The translations under genes were made by a program, and so were the position numbers. 64,000 nt of DNA from Staphylospora marina (lineage in GTDB: Bacteria > Bacillota > Bacilli > Thermoactinomycetales > Thermoactinomycetaceae), in NCBI RefSeq assembly GCF_003856495.1, contig NZ_CP034118.1, forward strand, positions 290,001-354,000, in the 5' to 3' direction. Of the stretch, positions 40,476 through 49,760 are shown one piece after another. Every line of letters starts with the position of its first letter. Position 1 is the stretch's first letter. The notes under the pieces were generated by a model. That model worked only from the letters and a program-made list of their open reading frames with translations. It did no database searches and was not told the origin of the DNA.

Positions 40476-40889
40476 TCCGAGCATTTTCCAATTGCCTTAT
40501 CAACAAATGTTCACAACTTATTCATTAGTATCCCGGAAGCATGGATTACACTATGAAGTAACGGAGAATCCTGAAAGAAACAACGCCGGAGAGGCAATAA
40601 TACTCGTAATTCTCGGTGTAGCCAATTGATGAACCTTTGGCCCCCTCCCTTGAAACCTGTACCGCCATCCACTACAATGATGGTGGTATAAAGCGCACCT
40701 TTGAACATTTCCCGAAAGTCCGGTTTTTGAGAATTGGGGGATGTAAAATCATGGGTCCACCGGCCTGTGGTCTTACATTTTTTGTGTGTTTGGCGGAGGT
40801 TTGAACCCCGCGGCGGAGACGCACCGGAAGTCTTCGTGAAAACGGTTCATTCCCGGCGATGTTTCGTGGGAGAAAGGAGGCCTGCGGCG
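40476..40889 (+). other. Long noncoding leader upstream of ctaB
   Basis: No gene supported. Notable parts: hairpin CCATC/GATGG with TATAAA after it (about 40670-40692), and a terminator-like hairpin at 40748-40790. A promoter in front and a regulated leader for ctaB are possible. I do not recognise a known riboswitch. Confidence 0.5.
40748..40790 (+). terminator. Putative attenuator upstream of ctaB
   Basis: A stem of GTCCACC-like and TGTGGTC segments nested in TGTAA/TTACA arms (about 40742-40779) is followed by TTTTTT (40780-40785). It lies about 100 bases before the ctaB start. Confidence 0.5.
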
Positions 40890-41834
40890 GTGCAACGGTC
40901 AATACCCCGGCAGGACGCCGGCAACCGGTTCATGCCGGATGAAGTGACCGCAAAAACGGGTCCGTCGTGGCGGGACTTTGTGGAGATCACCAAGCCCGGG
41001 ATCAACAAAAGCAACCTGCTTGCCGCTTTTGCCGGCTACTGGATGGCGGCCGGGTTGACGGAGCTTGATGTTCCGGTTCTTCTGTGGACGCTTCTCGGGA
41101 CCGCGTTGGTGATCGCCGGCGGTTGCACATTGAACAACCTGTATGACCGCGACATTGATCCGCTCATGGAGCGAACCCGGGATCGCACCCTGGTTCGGGG
41201 GACCATCAGGCCGTCGGTCGCGCTCTGGTACGGGATTGTGCTGACCGTGACCGGTTTGACGGTACTCGCTTTGGGGGCCAACCCCCTGGCGGCCTTGCTC
41301 GGATTCATGGGGTTTTTTGTGTATGTCGTGGTGTATACCATGTGGTTGAAGCGAACCAGCGTTCACAATACCTTGGTGGGAAGCTTTTCCGGCGCCGTTC
41401 CTCCGGTGATCGGATGGGTCGCGGCCGAAGGAACGCTCGGTCCGGAAGCATGGGCGCTGTTTCTCATTCTGTTTTTCTGGCAACCTCCTCATTTCTTCGC
41501 TCTCGCCATGCGAAGAGTGGATGATTACCGGGCGGCGGGCATTCCGATGCTTCCGGTGGTGAGAGGGTTTCAGGCCACGAAAAAACAGACTCTGGCATAC
41601 ACGATTCTTTTGTTCGTTTCTTCACTATTTCTGTGGTGGACGGGGGCTTGCGGTTGGATCTACCTCGTCGCTGCGGTCATTCTGGGCGGGTTATACGTCC
41701 GGCTGGTTCTGAAAGGGTTCAGAACCGGCAATGACGTGGAATGGGCGAATCGATTGTTCTTCTATTCCCTGATCTACCTGACGGTGCTCTTCACGGTGAT
41801 CATCGTGGATGTGACCGTCCGGGAACTTTTGTGA
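40890..41834 (+). CDS. ctaB: Protohaem IX farnesyltransferase (haem O synthase)
   Basis: 314-aa UbiA-type membrane prenyltransferase making haem O for cytochrome oxidase. Nine hydrophobic segments; NNLYDRDIDPLMERTRDR is the Asp-rich prenyl-PP site, with a second at MRRVDDYRAAGIPMLPVVRG, plus YTMWLKRTSVHNTLVG. GTG 40890 follows AAAGGAGG at 9 bases; ATG 40932 is an alternative. It precedes the oxidase genes, as in Bacillus. ctaA is not in the window. Confidence 0.95.
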   Translation: MQRSIPRQDAGNRFMPDEVTAKTGPSWRDFVEITKPGINKSNLLAAFAGYWMAAGLTELDVPVLLWTLLGTALVIAGGCTLNNLYDRDIDPLMERTRDRTLVRGTIRPSVALWYGIVLTVTGLTVLALGANPLAALLGFMGFFVYVVVYTMWLKRTSVHNTLVGSFSGAVPPVIGWVAAEGTLGPEAWALFLILFFWQPPHFFALAMRRVDDYRAAGIPMLPVVRGFQATKKQTLAYTILLFVSSLFLWWTGACGWIYLVAAVILGGLYVRLVLKGFRTGNDVEWANRLFFYSLIYLTVLFTVIIVDVTVRELL

Positions 41835-41954
41835 GCCGGAAACAGTGCCAGCCATGCGCTTGACATAGATTTTGCACTGTGAAAATTTTGGATGGATCCG
41901 GTCTCCCGGCGACTCAGGGCCGGATCAAGGTTCAGAAAGTGGGGTTTGATCGCG

Positions 41955-42956
41955 GTGAGTCGACAACATTTCTGGCGAGTCCTGCCAATTGTCGCACTGG
42001 TTGTTCTCGCTCTTTCCGGATGTTCCGGTCATGAGAGCCTGAACACCCTGGATCCCAAGGGATCCGCCGGTGAAACGCAGTTTGACTTGATGAAGCTGAG
42101 CTTCCTCATCATGCTTGGAGTTTTTGCTACCGTCATCACCATTTTTGTCTACGTGTTGATCCGTTTCCGCAAACGCAAGGGAGTCGAGCGGAAAGTGGAC
42201 AACGTTCACGGAAACATCTGGTATGAAATCACCTGGACGGTCATTCCGATCATCCTGCTCACGATCATGGCCATCCCCACGGTGAAAAGCACCTTCGATC
42301 TCGCCGAAGAGCCAGAGGGCGAAGATGTGCTCAAGGTCAAAGTGACGGGTCACCAGTACTGGTGGGAATTTGAATATCCGGAGCTTGGCATCCGGACGGC
42401 CCAAGAGCTGTACATTCCGGTCGGCAAGAAAGTGTTCCTGGAGATCCACGGCCGCGACGTGCTGCACTCCTTCTGGGTGCCGGCGCTGGGTGGCAAAATG
42501 GACGTCATTCCGGGACGCGTCAACACCATGACGCTTGACGCCGACAAACCCGGCATGTATCAGGGCAAGTGCGCGGAGCTCTGCGGAGCCGGTCACGCGC
42601 TGATGGACTTCCGGGTGTATGCCAAGGAACAAAGCGAATTTGACGCATGGGTCGCCCAAATGAAAAAACCGGCTTCCGTCGCCACCACTTCCGACCAGAA
42701 GAAGGGTGAGGAGCTGTTCCTGCAAAACTGTCTGGCTTGCCACGCCGGAACCCATCCGAAAATCAAGGCTCCGGACCTGACCAAGTTCGGCACCAGGGAA
42801 ACGGTCGCCGGCATTCTGCCGCACACCGAGGAAAACCTGAAAAAATGGCTGAAAGACCCGCAATCGGTCAAACCGGGTGCGAACATGCCGAAGATCGATT
42901 ATCTGCAACCCGACGAACTGGAAGCACTGGTCGATTACCTCGAGAGCCGCAAATGA
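41955..42956 (+). CDS. ctaC: Cytochrome c oxidase subunit II with haem c domain
   Basis: 333-aa lipoprotein. Signal peptide with lipobox LALSGC (Cys at about 23), two membrane helices (about 50-72 and 92-112), CuA domain with LHSFWVPALGGKMD and CAELCGAGHALM, then a C-terminal cytochrome c domain with CLACH, as in caa3 oxidase. It receives electrons from cytochrome c. GTG 41955 gives a perfect lipoprotein signal; longer frames do not. First gene of the ctaC-D-E-F cluster. Confidence 0.95.
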   Translation: MSRQHFWRVLPIVALVVLALSGCSGHESLNTLDPKGSAGETQFDLMKLSFLIMLGVFATVITIFVYVLIRFRKRKGVERKVDNVHGNIWYEITWTVIPIILLTIMAIPTVKSTFDLAEEPEGEDVLKVKVTGHQYWWEFEYPELGIRTAQELYIPVGKKVFLEIHGRDVLHSFWVPALGGKMDVIPGRVNTMTLDADKPGMYQGKCAELCGAGHALMDFRVYAKEQSEFDAWVAQMKKPASVATTSDQKKGEELFLQNCLACHAGTHPKIKAPDLTKFGTRETVAGILPHTEENLKKWLKDPQSVKPGANMPKIDYLQPDELEALVDYLESRK

Positions 42957-43018
42957 TGCGGATGGACCGACATGTTCCATACGAAACTAGCACATGATGT
43001 CGAAAAGGAGGGAACACC

Positions 43019-44938
43019 ATGGGGACGCTGATCGTGCTGGTCGTACTGGCTCTGTTTTTGATCGCCATCTTCAACGGTGGCTATAACCGGACCTTCCTGG
43101 AGCGGGTCAAAAACAGCACGGTGTGGGACTGGCTCACCACGGTGGACCATAAGAAGATTGGGATTCTGTACTTTTTGTCCGGTTTCGTCTTCTTCATTAT
43201 CGGCGGGATCGAAGCATTGCTCATTCGGCTTCAGCTGATCGTTCCGCACAATGATCTGTTCGTGGGGGACACGTTCAACGAACTGATCACCATGCACGGA
43301 ACCACGATGATCTTCCTGGCCGCGATGCCGATGATCTTCGGTCTGATGAACGTCGTGATTCCGCTGCAGATCGGTGCCCGCGACGTTGCGTTCCCGTTTC
43401 TGAACGCACTCGGGTTCTGGCTGTTCACCGCCGGTGGATTGCTGCTGAACCTGAGCTGGATCTTCGGCGGTGCGCCGGATGCCGGCTGGACCTCCTACAC
43501 GCAGCTGGCGCTGAATGAATACAGCCCGGGACCGGGGATCGATTATTATGTGTTGGGTCTCCAGATTTCCGGGATCGGTACCCTGATCGGTGCCCTGAAC
43601 TTCATGGTCACCATCGTCAACATGCGCACGCCCGGAATGACCTTCCTGCGCATGCCGATGTTCACCTGGACGACGTTCGTGACCTCCGGTCTGATTCTGT
43701 TCGCTTTCCCGGCCTTGACCGTGGGCCTGCTCCTTCTGATGTTCGACCGCCTGTTCGGCGCGAACTTCTTTGATCACGCGATGGGCGGAAGCGCCGTCCT
43801 CTGGCAGCACTTGTTCTGGATCTTCGGTCACCCGGAAGTGTACATCGTGATTCTTCCGGCGTTCGGAATCATGTCCGAAGTGATCAGCACCTTCTCCAAA
43901 AAGCGCCTGTTCGGTTACGAATCCATGGTGATCGCCACCACGGTGATCGGGTTCCTCGGCTTCATGGTGTGGGTGCACCACATGTTCACCGTGGGTCTGG
44001 GTCCGGTCGCAAACTCGGTGTTCGCGGTTGCCACGATGTCGATTGCCGTTCCGACCGGTGTGAAAGTGTTCAACTGGCTGTTTACGATGTGGGGCGGAGA
44101 ACTGCGCTTCACCACCGCCATGCTCTTTGCCGTGGGATTCATCCCCACCTTCGTGATGGGCGGAATGACCGGTGTCATGCTGGCTCTGCCGCCGGCTGAC
44201 TTCCAGTTCCAGGACAGCTACTTCGTCGTCGCCCACTTCCACTATGTGCTCATCGGGGGCACGGTGATGGCGCTGTTCGCCGGTTCCTACTACTGGTGGC
44301 CGAAAATGTTCGGCAAATTGCTGGATGAAAAACTGGGCAAAATCCATTTCTGGTTCTTCTTCATCGGGTTCCACCTGACTTTCTTCCCGCAGCACTTCCT
44401 GGGGCTTTTCGGAATGCCGCGGCGTGTGTTCACCTATCAGTCGGGGGTCAACCTGGAAACGCTGAACTTGATCAGCACCATCGGCGTGTTCGGAATGGTC
44501 ATCGGTACGCTGGCGTTCATGTTCAACGTTGTCAAGACGTTCAAAAAAGGCGTGCAGGCTTCGTCCGACCCGTGGAACGGCCGGACGCTGGAGTGGGCTT
44601 GCGCTTCGCCGCCGGCTCCGTACAACTTCGCGCAGCTGCCCAAGGTTCGCGGATATGACGCCTTCTGGCTGGAAAAAGAAGCGGGCAACAAGGAAATGCA
44701 GCCTGCCGAGCCGTTGGCACCGATTCACATGCCGTCCAATTCCCACATTCCGATTCTGATGGCGATCGGTTTCTTTGTCGCCGGTTTCGGATTCATCGCC
44801 CGCGGGGACTTCTCGATGGCGATCCTGGGATTGGTGATGGTGTTCATCACCATGTTCATGCGATCCTTTGATCGGGATCCCGGCTATTACATCCCGGTTG
44901 AGGAGATCGAGCGGACGGAAAAGGGGGTTAAGTCTTAA
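43019..44938 (+). CDS. ctaD: Cytochrome c oxidase subunit I
   Basis: 639-aa haem-copper oxidase subunit I carrying haem a and the haem a3/CuB centre, reducing oxygen and pumping protons. Seen: TMHGTTMIFL (haem a), FWIFGHPEVYIVILP (CuB His and cross-linked Tyr), VWVHHMFTVG (CuB His pair), HFHYVLIGG (haem ligands). About 14 membrane helices. ATG 43019 follows AAGGAGGG. Stop overlaps the ctaE start. Confidence 0.98.
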   Translation: MGTLIVLVVLALFLIAIFNGGYNRTFLERVKNSTVWDWLTTVDHKKIGILYFLSGFVFFIIGGIEALLIRLQLIVPHNDLFVGDTFNELITMHGTTMIFLAAMPMIFGLMNVVIPLQIGARDVAFPFLNALGFWLFTAGGLLLNLSWIFGGAPDAGWTSYTQLALNEYSPGPGIDYYVLGLQISGIGTLIGALNFMVTIVNMRTPGMTFLRMPMFTWTTFVTSGLILFAFPALTVGLLLLMFDRLFGANFFDHAMGGSAVLWQHLFWIFGHPEVYIVILPAFGIMSEVISTFSKKRLFGYESMVIATTVIGFLGFMVWVHHMFTVGLGPVANSVFAVATMSIAVPTGVKVFNWLFTMWGGELRFTTAMLFAVGFIPTFVMGGMTGVMLALPPADFQFQDSYFVVAHFHYVLIGGTVMALFAGSYYWWPKMFGKLLDEKLGKIHFWFFFIGFHLTFFPQHFLGLFGMPRRVFTYQSGVNLETLNLISTIGVFGMVIGTLAFMFNVVKTFKKGVQASSDPWNGRTLEWACASPPAPYNFAQLPKVRGYDAFWLEKEAGNKEMQPAEPLAPIHMPSNSHIPILMAIGFFVAGFGFIARGDFSMAILGLVMVFITMFMRSFDRDPGYYIPVEEIERTEKGVKS

Positions 44939-45552
44939 TGGCAGCGCATGATGTCAAGCTGACCCCTGGTGGTCACAATGAAACGGCGACACTGGACGGG
45001 AAAAACAAGGTTCTCGGTTTCTGGCTCTTCCTCGGAGCCGAAACCGTTCTGTTCGCCTGCCTGTTCGGGAGCTACCTGGCGCTGCGCCATCAGACGATGG
45101 GCGGCCCGACCGGTCAGGAACTGTTCGACATGAAGCTGGTGGCGCTCGCCACGGCCCTGCTTCTGACCAGCAGCTTGACCAGCGTTTTGGCCATGGTTGC
45201 CATGAACCGTCTGCAGAAAAAGCAGACCGTGTTCTGGCTCGTCGTGACGGTGTTGCTGGGCTTGGGCTTCCTGGTTCTGGAGATTTACGAGTTCATTCAC
45301 TATGTCCATCTGGGGCATACTTTCATGAGCAGCGCGTTCGGATCTTCCTTCTACGCGCTGGTGGGTACCCACGGTGCTCACGTCACGTTCGGGATTGTCT
45401 GGATTTCCACGCTCATCTTCCAGACGGTCCGTCGTGGCATCACCCTCGAGATGGCACCGAAGCTCTTCGTCGCCAGCCTGTATTGGCACTTCATCGACGT
45501 GGTTTGGGTGTTCATCTTCACTCTGGTGTATCTTCTCGGAAAGGTGGGCTGA
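44938..45552 (+). CDS. ctaE: Cytochrome c oxidase subunit III
   Basis: 204 aa, five membrane helices. GFWLFLGAETVLFACLFGSYLALR, FYALVGTHGAHVTFG and YWHFIDVVWVFIFTLVYL are the family signatures. Translationally coupled to ctaD by a one-base overlap; three bases before ctaF. Confidence 0.96.
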   Translation: MAAHDVKLTPGGHNETATLDGKNKVLGFWLFLGAETVLFACLFGSYLALRHQTMGGPTGQELFDMKLVALATALLLTSSLTSVLAMVAMNRLQKKQTVFWLVVTVLLGLGFLVLEIYEFIHYVHLGHTFMSSAFGSSFYALVGTHGAHVTFGIVWISTLIFQTVRRGITLEMAPKLFVASLYWHFIDVVWVFIFTLVYLLGKVG

Positions 45553-45555
45553 CAG

Positions 45556-45861
45556 GTGGCCAACCATCATGACACCGCGGGCAAACCCGCATCCCACAAG
45601 CCGGAGACTGCCACAAAGCACGTGATCTCCTTTGTGGTCATGATCGTACTGACCGCCGCGGCTTTCTACCTGGTGGCCACGGACGTGGTGGCCGAGCATC
45701 TCGTGCTGCCTCTGATGCTGATCTTGGCCGCGATTCAGGTGCTTTTGCAACTGTTCGTGTTCATGCACCTGGACCGGAAAGGAAGCGGCTTTATCACCGC
45801 ATTCATGGTGCTCGGGATTGTCATCGCCGTGGTCTCCGCAGTGGGCATCATCCTGATGTAA
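45556..45861 (+). CDS. ctaF: Cytochrome c oxidase subunit IV
   Basis: 101 aa; His-rich N-terminus then three membrane helices with HLVLPLMLILAAIQVLLQLFVFMHL, typical of the CtaF/CyoD-like fourth subunit, which stabilises the CuB centre. GTG 45556 is preceded by GGTGGG. Confidence 0.92.
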   Translation: MANHHDTAGKPASHKPETATKHVISFVVMIVLTAAAFYLVATDVVAEHLVLPLMLILAAIQVLLQLFVFMHLDRKGSGFITAFMVLGIVIAVVSAVGIILM

Positions 45862-45949
45862 CATGTTTCGTTGCCCTCTGACCACTCTGTCAGGGGGCAT
45901 TTTCCGCTATTCGGGAAACATTCAGGAAAAACTCGGGGGAGGAACTTTC

Positions 45950-46411
45950 GTGGAAGGAAGCACTTTGGCGCTGATCAGCACTTCCTGCACGTTCACCAGC
46001 GCGGTCTGCATGGCTGTGGGGTGGATCATGATCCGGCGGGGGAACCGTGAAGCTCACCGGAAACTGATGATCGCATCCGTGATCTTGGCCGCTCTCTTCT
46101 TTGCCATTTACATGGCCCGGACGGTCTTTGTCGGCAATACGGCTTTCGGAGGCCCGGAATCCGTCAAGCCCTATTACACGGCATTTTTGACGTTCCACAT
46201 CTTCTTGACCATTCTTTCCCCCATTCTGGTGCTCCGGATGCTGTATCTGGCCCGCAAGGAGCAATTTGAGGCTCACAAGAAGCTCGGACCGTGGGCGTCG
46301 GGTGTCTGGTTTGTCACCGCGCTGACGGGGGTCATGGTGTACTTGCTGTTGTTTGTCATTTACCCCGAAGGTCCCACGACCAACATGTTCCGGGCTTATT
46401 GGGGATTCTGA
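45950..46411 (+). CDS. DUF420 membrane protein (CtaM/YozB-like)
   Basis: 153 aa, four membrane helices; conserved REAHRKLM, YYTAFLTFHIFLTILSP and AHKKLGPWASGVWFVTALTGVMVYLLLF. The DUF420 family includes CtaM of Staphylococcus, needed for aa3-type oxidase activity. It fits as an oxidase assembly protein. GTG 45950 follows GGGGGAGGA at 6 bases; a longer frame from 45863 lacks this. Confidence 0.9.
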   Translation: MEGSTLALISTSCTFTSAVCMAVGWIMIRRGNREAHRKLMIASVILAALFFAIYMARTVFVGNTAFGGPESVKPYYTAFLTFHIFLTILSPILVLRMLYLARKEQFEAHKKLGPWASGVWFVTALTGVMVYLLLFVIYPEGPTTNMFRAYWGF

Positions 46412-46741
46412 CGGGAGAATGTCATAATTTGCAAGGGTTGAATGCCGGCTTCCCGGAAGACCGGCCGAAAGACCGGAGACCGGGTTCATCCTTTGCCATG
46501 ATCCGAAGGCCGTTTCCACGCCCCCGCGTTCGCCGGGGGTCCTTTCATTTCATGGAATCGGTGGTTGGACGGTCGATGGGGTTGAAGGAAATTCCGCGGG
46601 AGCGGAACCGTGGACGAAACCGTTTCGGACTCCTCAGTTTTCGGAGTATTCGGTGAACACCGGCTTCATGTGCGGAAGAGACGGGTTCATTTCGTCGCTC
46701 CGGCATCATCGGTGCGTGACATCTCGGAGAGAGGAGCGTTG
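46412..46741 (+). other. Intergenic region after the oxidase cluster
   Basis: No gene supported. A CCCCC/GGGGG hairpin (about 46522-46540) followed by a T-rich stretch (TCCTTTCATTTC) may terminate the oxidase operon. It is weak because the tail is not a pure T run. Confidence 0.45.
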
Positions 46742-47545
46742 ATGTGCATCATGGGTAACGGTCAGACAGAGATGATGGAAAGGACGCGTGAGTCCGTGGC
46801 GGAAGCGGAGAAGCGATTGCCGTATCAAGCGGCCCCGGCACCCGAAAGACCGATGAAACGGCTTGTGCCGGCATTGGGATGGGCGGAAGGGGTGCTGTTC
46901 GGAGGAATCACCGGGCTGGGGTATTTCGGGGCTTATCAGTCCGAATTGGCCTACAAGGAATACTACGGCCTCCCTTCGCTCTACGCGGACGTCACCATCA
47001 ACGCGGTCATTCTGGCCGCATCCTCCATTGTGTTGGTGCTGTTTTTGATTTTGATGTTTGAGCAGGTTCCGATGTTGAAACGGGTCAGTCATTGGACCCT
47101 GCCCGTTTTGTTGCCTTTTTCGGCGGGAATGATCATCGCTCTCCGGAACGATTTCAAGATTCATCTGTCCTGGACGTTCCTGCTGGGCATTTTTGTCGTG
47201 TACGCGCTCCTGACCGCATGCCTGTTGGTTTTGTTTTCCCGAAAGCAATGGTTTTTCGGAATCTTGCTGTTCATCGTCCTGGTCATTTCCGTCAGCCGGG
47301 CCAGCGGCTACGTGAATGCGGCCAACCAGAGGGAATTTCTCATGATCGAAGGGGATGAGCCGATGGTGGTGGTGGACACGTACAAGGAAGCCCTCATCGC
47401 CATGCCGGTGGACCGGAAAACCGGAACGCTCAAGCCGGAATATCGCTTTATTGAACAAAAGACGGAGTTCAATGAATCGATGACGTTGAAAAAGGCCACC
47501 ATCGGTCCGTTTCCTCCGGTGAAGCAGCCTGAGGGGAGGGACTGA
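46742..47545 (+). CDS. Hypothetical membrane protein
   Basis: 267 aa with six hydrophobic helices between about residues 45 and 190, a charged N-terminus with a conserved-looking RTRESVAEAEKRLP segment, and a soluble C-terminal domain of about 75 residues (MIEGDEPMVVVDTYKEALIAM...). Not recognised. ATG 46742 follows GGAGAGAGGAG. It is 330 bases after the oxidase operon, possibly its own unit. The soluble end may face outside. Confidence 0.7.
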   Translation: MCIMGNGQTEMMERTRESVAEAEKRLPYQAAPAPERPMKRLVPALGWAEGVLFGGITGLGYFGAYQSELAYKEYYGLPSLYADVTINAVILAASSIVLVLFLILMFEQVPMLKRVSHWTLPVLLPFSAGMIIALRNDFKIHLSWTFLLGIFVVYALLTACLLVLFSRKQWFFGILLFIVLVISVSRASGYVNAANQREFLMIEGDEPMVVVDTYKEALIAMPVDRKTGTLKPEYRFIEQKTEFNESMTLKKATIGPFPPVKQPEGRD

Positions 47546-47600
47546 AAAAAACGGTACACGTTCCGCTCGCAAGCGAGAAGGGAACGTGTACCGAGGTTCC
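47546..47600 (-). terminator. Terminator of the Cys-rich small gene
   Basis: GGTACACGTTCC (about 47552-47563) and GGAACGTGTACC (47581-47592) form a 12-bp perfect stem. The A run at 47546-47551 is a T run on the minus strand. Confidence 0.8.
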
Positions 47601-47629
47601 CGGGCGGTATTGGCAGGATGGAGCCGCCG

Positions 47630-47860
47630 TCAGCATCCGGTCTTTTTCAGGGCATCTGCGATCCTGTATTTTCTTGAAACCTGGGTGTCCACGTATATTT
47701 TCCACATCTGTTTGGCACAGTCTGCCGAGCAGATGGGAGATTCAAAGCTGATGTCCACGTAAAAGGCTTCATTTCCGCAGATGGAACAGGGAGAAGGCTT
47801 GCGGACCGGCAGGAGAAGATCCTCCGTCCGATGCAGGCTGTCCTGCTTCACAGCGATCAA
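47630..47860 (-). CDS. Small Cys-rich (putative zinc-binding) protein
   Basis: 76 aa. CSICGNEAFYVD and PICSADCAKQMW provide CxxC and CxxxC pairs, a likely Zn ribbon with MYM/HIT-type look. Start is TTG 47860, with AAGGA about seven bases upstream. A strong terminator follows. Family not recognised with certainty. Divergent from the nucleotidyltransferase-like gene. Confidence 0.7.
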   Translation of the reverse strand: MIAVKQDSLHRTEDLLLPVRKPSPCSICGNEAFYVDISFESPICSADCAKQMWKIYVDTQVSRKYRIADALKKTGC

Positions 47861-47994
47861 CTCCCATTCCTTGGTGTGAAAAAATGGATTCTTTTTTATC
47901 GTACCATGGTTCAGCGAAGGTTGGCAAATGCGCCGCCTGAACCCGTGGGAGTCGGATGGAACTCCCGATCGGCGGCTGCGGGAGGTTCATGCAA

Positions 47995-48492
47995 ATGATT
48001 CACGATCGTTTGATTGCCATGGAACCGGTGTTGAAAGAGATTGGCTCGAAGTTGGAACACACGTCGATCGTTTGGGCCGTCACCGGTTCGACCGGAATGG
48101 CCCTGCAAGGAATGCCCGTCATCCCATCCGATCTCGATCTGCAGACGGATCGGGATGGAGCGTATGCGCTCGCGTCCCTGTTTTCGGACCGAATCGTCCG
48201 TCCGGTCACCTTTTCATCCACGGAGCGGATTTGTTCCCATTTCGGCGCGTTTGAGATCCTGGGAGTGCAAGTCGAAATCATGGGGGATGTCAGCAAACGG
48301 ATGCCGGACGGGAAATGGGAGGACCCGGTGGATGTGAAACAGGTGCGCAGATGGGTGAATTGGAGGGGGATGAGACTGCCGGTGATGGATTTGGCCCATG
48401 AGGCAGAGGCCTATCGCAGGTTGGGGAGAACGGAAAAAGCGGAGAGGATCCGGAAATGGCTGGAGGGGAAAACGGCCCGTCAGAATGAATGA
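47995..48492 (+). CDS. Nucleotidyltransferase-fold protein
   Basis: 165 aa. VWAVTGSTGMALQGMPVIPSDLDLQTD is a typical nucleotidyltransferase pattern: a GS motif followed by D-x-D-x-Q. VEIMGDVSKR supplies the third acid. Such proteins include aminoglycoside nucleotidyltransferases and toxin-antitoxin MNT proteins. The neighbouring HEPN domain expected of the latter is absent. ATG 47995 was taken since GGAGG is nine bases upstream; ATG 47989 is too near. Confidence 0.8.
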   Translation: MIHDRLIAMEPVLKEIGSKLEHTSIVWAVTGSTGMALQGMPVIPSDLDLQTDRDGAYALASLFSDRIVRPVTFSSTERICSHFGAFEILGVQVEIMGDVSKRMPDGKWEDPVDVKQVRRWVNWRGMRLPVMDLAHEAEAYRRLGRTEKAERIRKWLEGKTARQNE

Positions 48493-48520
48493 AGGCGCTC
48501 GATACAGGCGCCTTTTCTTT
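48492..48520 (+). terminator. Intrinsic terminator
   Basis: AAGGCGC (48492-48498) and GGCGCCTT (about 48508-48515) pair, followed by a TTTTCTTT stretch. Also overlaps the end of the minus-strand hydrolase gene. Confidence 0.7.
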
Positions 48521-49544
48521 ATGCTTTCAATTGCAGCAGACTTTGTCGTTTGGGGATGATGGACGCTTCCTTGGCACGCAGGCAGACGATCAGGAACGCC
48601 GCCGGCTCCTCGAAATGAGGACAGTGCGCGGACTTTTCGAACCAGACCAATTCCTTGTGCGGGGCGTTCAACCGCTCCACGTATTGTTGTTGAAGCTCAT
48701 GCTGCGAAAGGAAATCGTAGCGGCCCACGCAGAAGTACGCGGGAACTTTCAGTTCGGGGACCTGGTGAAAAATGTTGAAGTCCCAGACTTCGGGGCACAA
48801 GCAGTCCCGGGAGAAATGCATGCCTTTCAAATACTTCAACCAGTCCATCAAGGTGTATTCCGGTGAGACCAATCCTTTCAGAAAACGCCGGAAAAACCCT
48901 CCCGATCGGATGAAGCCTCCGAAACGCATGAGCCACTTCATGTGAACGGACAGTCTCTTCCAGTCTTTGTACGGGGGATATCCGATTTCTTCCAATTCCT
49001 TCTGCGCTCTCCGTTTGCGGGCCTGAACGGTGTAAATCAACAGGTGGCGGTATGTAATGGAATGGGCTCGTTCGACATCGGTGAACTGTCCGATGGCGAT
49101 GTAGGCATGCAAAAGCTCCGGATATTTGCTTGCCACCAACGAGCCGATCACGCTGCCCCAGGAATGTCCGGCCAAAAACAGTTTTTTCTTTCCGAACCGT
49201 TTGAGCAGGTATTCGATCAGTTCTTTGGTGTCTTTCACCATCTGTTCGACGGTCATGCTCGAAGCGGAGATCTCCTTGCTCCGGGATTTTCCGGATCCCC
49301 TTTGATCCCAGTTGACGACGATGAAGTGTTTCTCCAGTTCGGCCTGAAAATGACGGGCAAAACCGATCTGGGCCCAGCCGGGTCCGCCGTGCAGAAACAG
49401 CAGAATCGGTTGGCTCACGTCCATCCCGCGGATCATGATGGTCTGATCCACTTCACCCAGACGAACGGTTTCCAGTGTCGCGATGCTGCCGTCGATGATC
49501 TGCTTCTGGCTGTTTCTGAATTGGGGAGTTCGACTTTTGAACAT
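48519..49544 (-). CDS. Alpha/beta-fold hydrolase, proline iminopeptidase-like
   Basis: 341 aa. HGGPGW oxyanion motif, nucleophile elbow GHSWGS, downstream Asp (VGRYDFLS) and His (SAHCPHFEEP) complete a Ser-Asp-His triad. The HGGPG motif, WDQRGSGKS and the helical cap suggest a proline iminopeptidase/S33 peptidase relative, but substrate cannot be decided. ATG 49544 follows GGAAGGGAG. No secretion signal. Confidence 0.88.
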   Translation of the reverse strand: MFKSRTPQFRNSQKQIIDGSIATLETVRLGEVDQTIMIRGMDVSQPILLFLHGGPGWAQIGFARHFQAELEKHFIVVNWDQRGSGKSRSKEISASSMTVEQMVKDTKELIEYLLKRFGKKKLFLAGHSWGSVIGSLVASKYPELLHAYIAIGQFTDVERAHSITYRHLLIYTVQARKRRAQKELEEIGYPPYKDWKRLSVHMKWLMRFGGFIRSGGFFRRFLKGLVSPEYTLMDWLKYLKGMHFSRDCLCPEVWDFNIFHQVPELKVPAYFCVGRYDFLSQHELQQQYVERLNAPHKELVWFEKSAHCPHFEEPAAFLIVCLRAKEASIIPKRQSLLQLKA

Positions 49545-49713
49545 TCTGACTCCCTTCCTTTTTTGCTGGTATTGTCGGGTTTTAAAGTATTCTTCATTTA
49601 TTTGTGCATTCCTGCCGAATGATGTATTTTATTTTTTCTCAGCATGATCTAATTAAAAAAGATGGAATCGGAAGAAAAGGGGAATTTCGGAAAAACGTGC
49701 GGTTCGATGCCCG

Positions 49714-49746
49714 AGAAAAAATCCCCCTCCACATGGGAGGGGAATG
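49714..49746 (-). terminator. Terminator of gltB
   Basis: On the minus strand TTCCCCTCCC and GGGAGGGGGATT-like arms pair (TCCCCCTCC, 49722-49730, with GGGAGGGGA on the plus strand), followed by Ts complementary to the A run at 49715-49721. Confidence 0.75.
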
Positions 49747-49760
49747 TCGGGGGAAGCCGG

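Noticed and set aside
47995-48492. MNT-HEPN toxin-antitoxin pair
   Set aside because: The nucleotidyltransferase-fold gene has no HEPN partner next to it; upstream is a divergent Cys-rich gene and downstream a convergent hydrolase.
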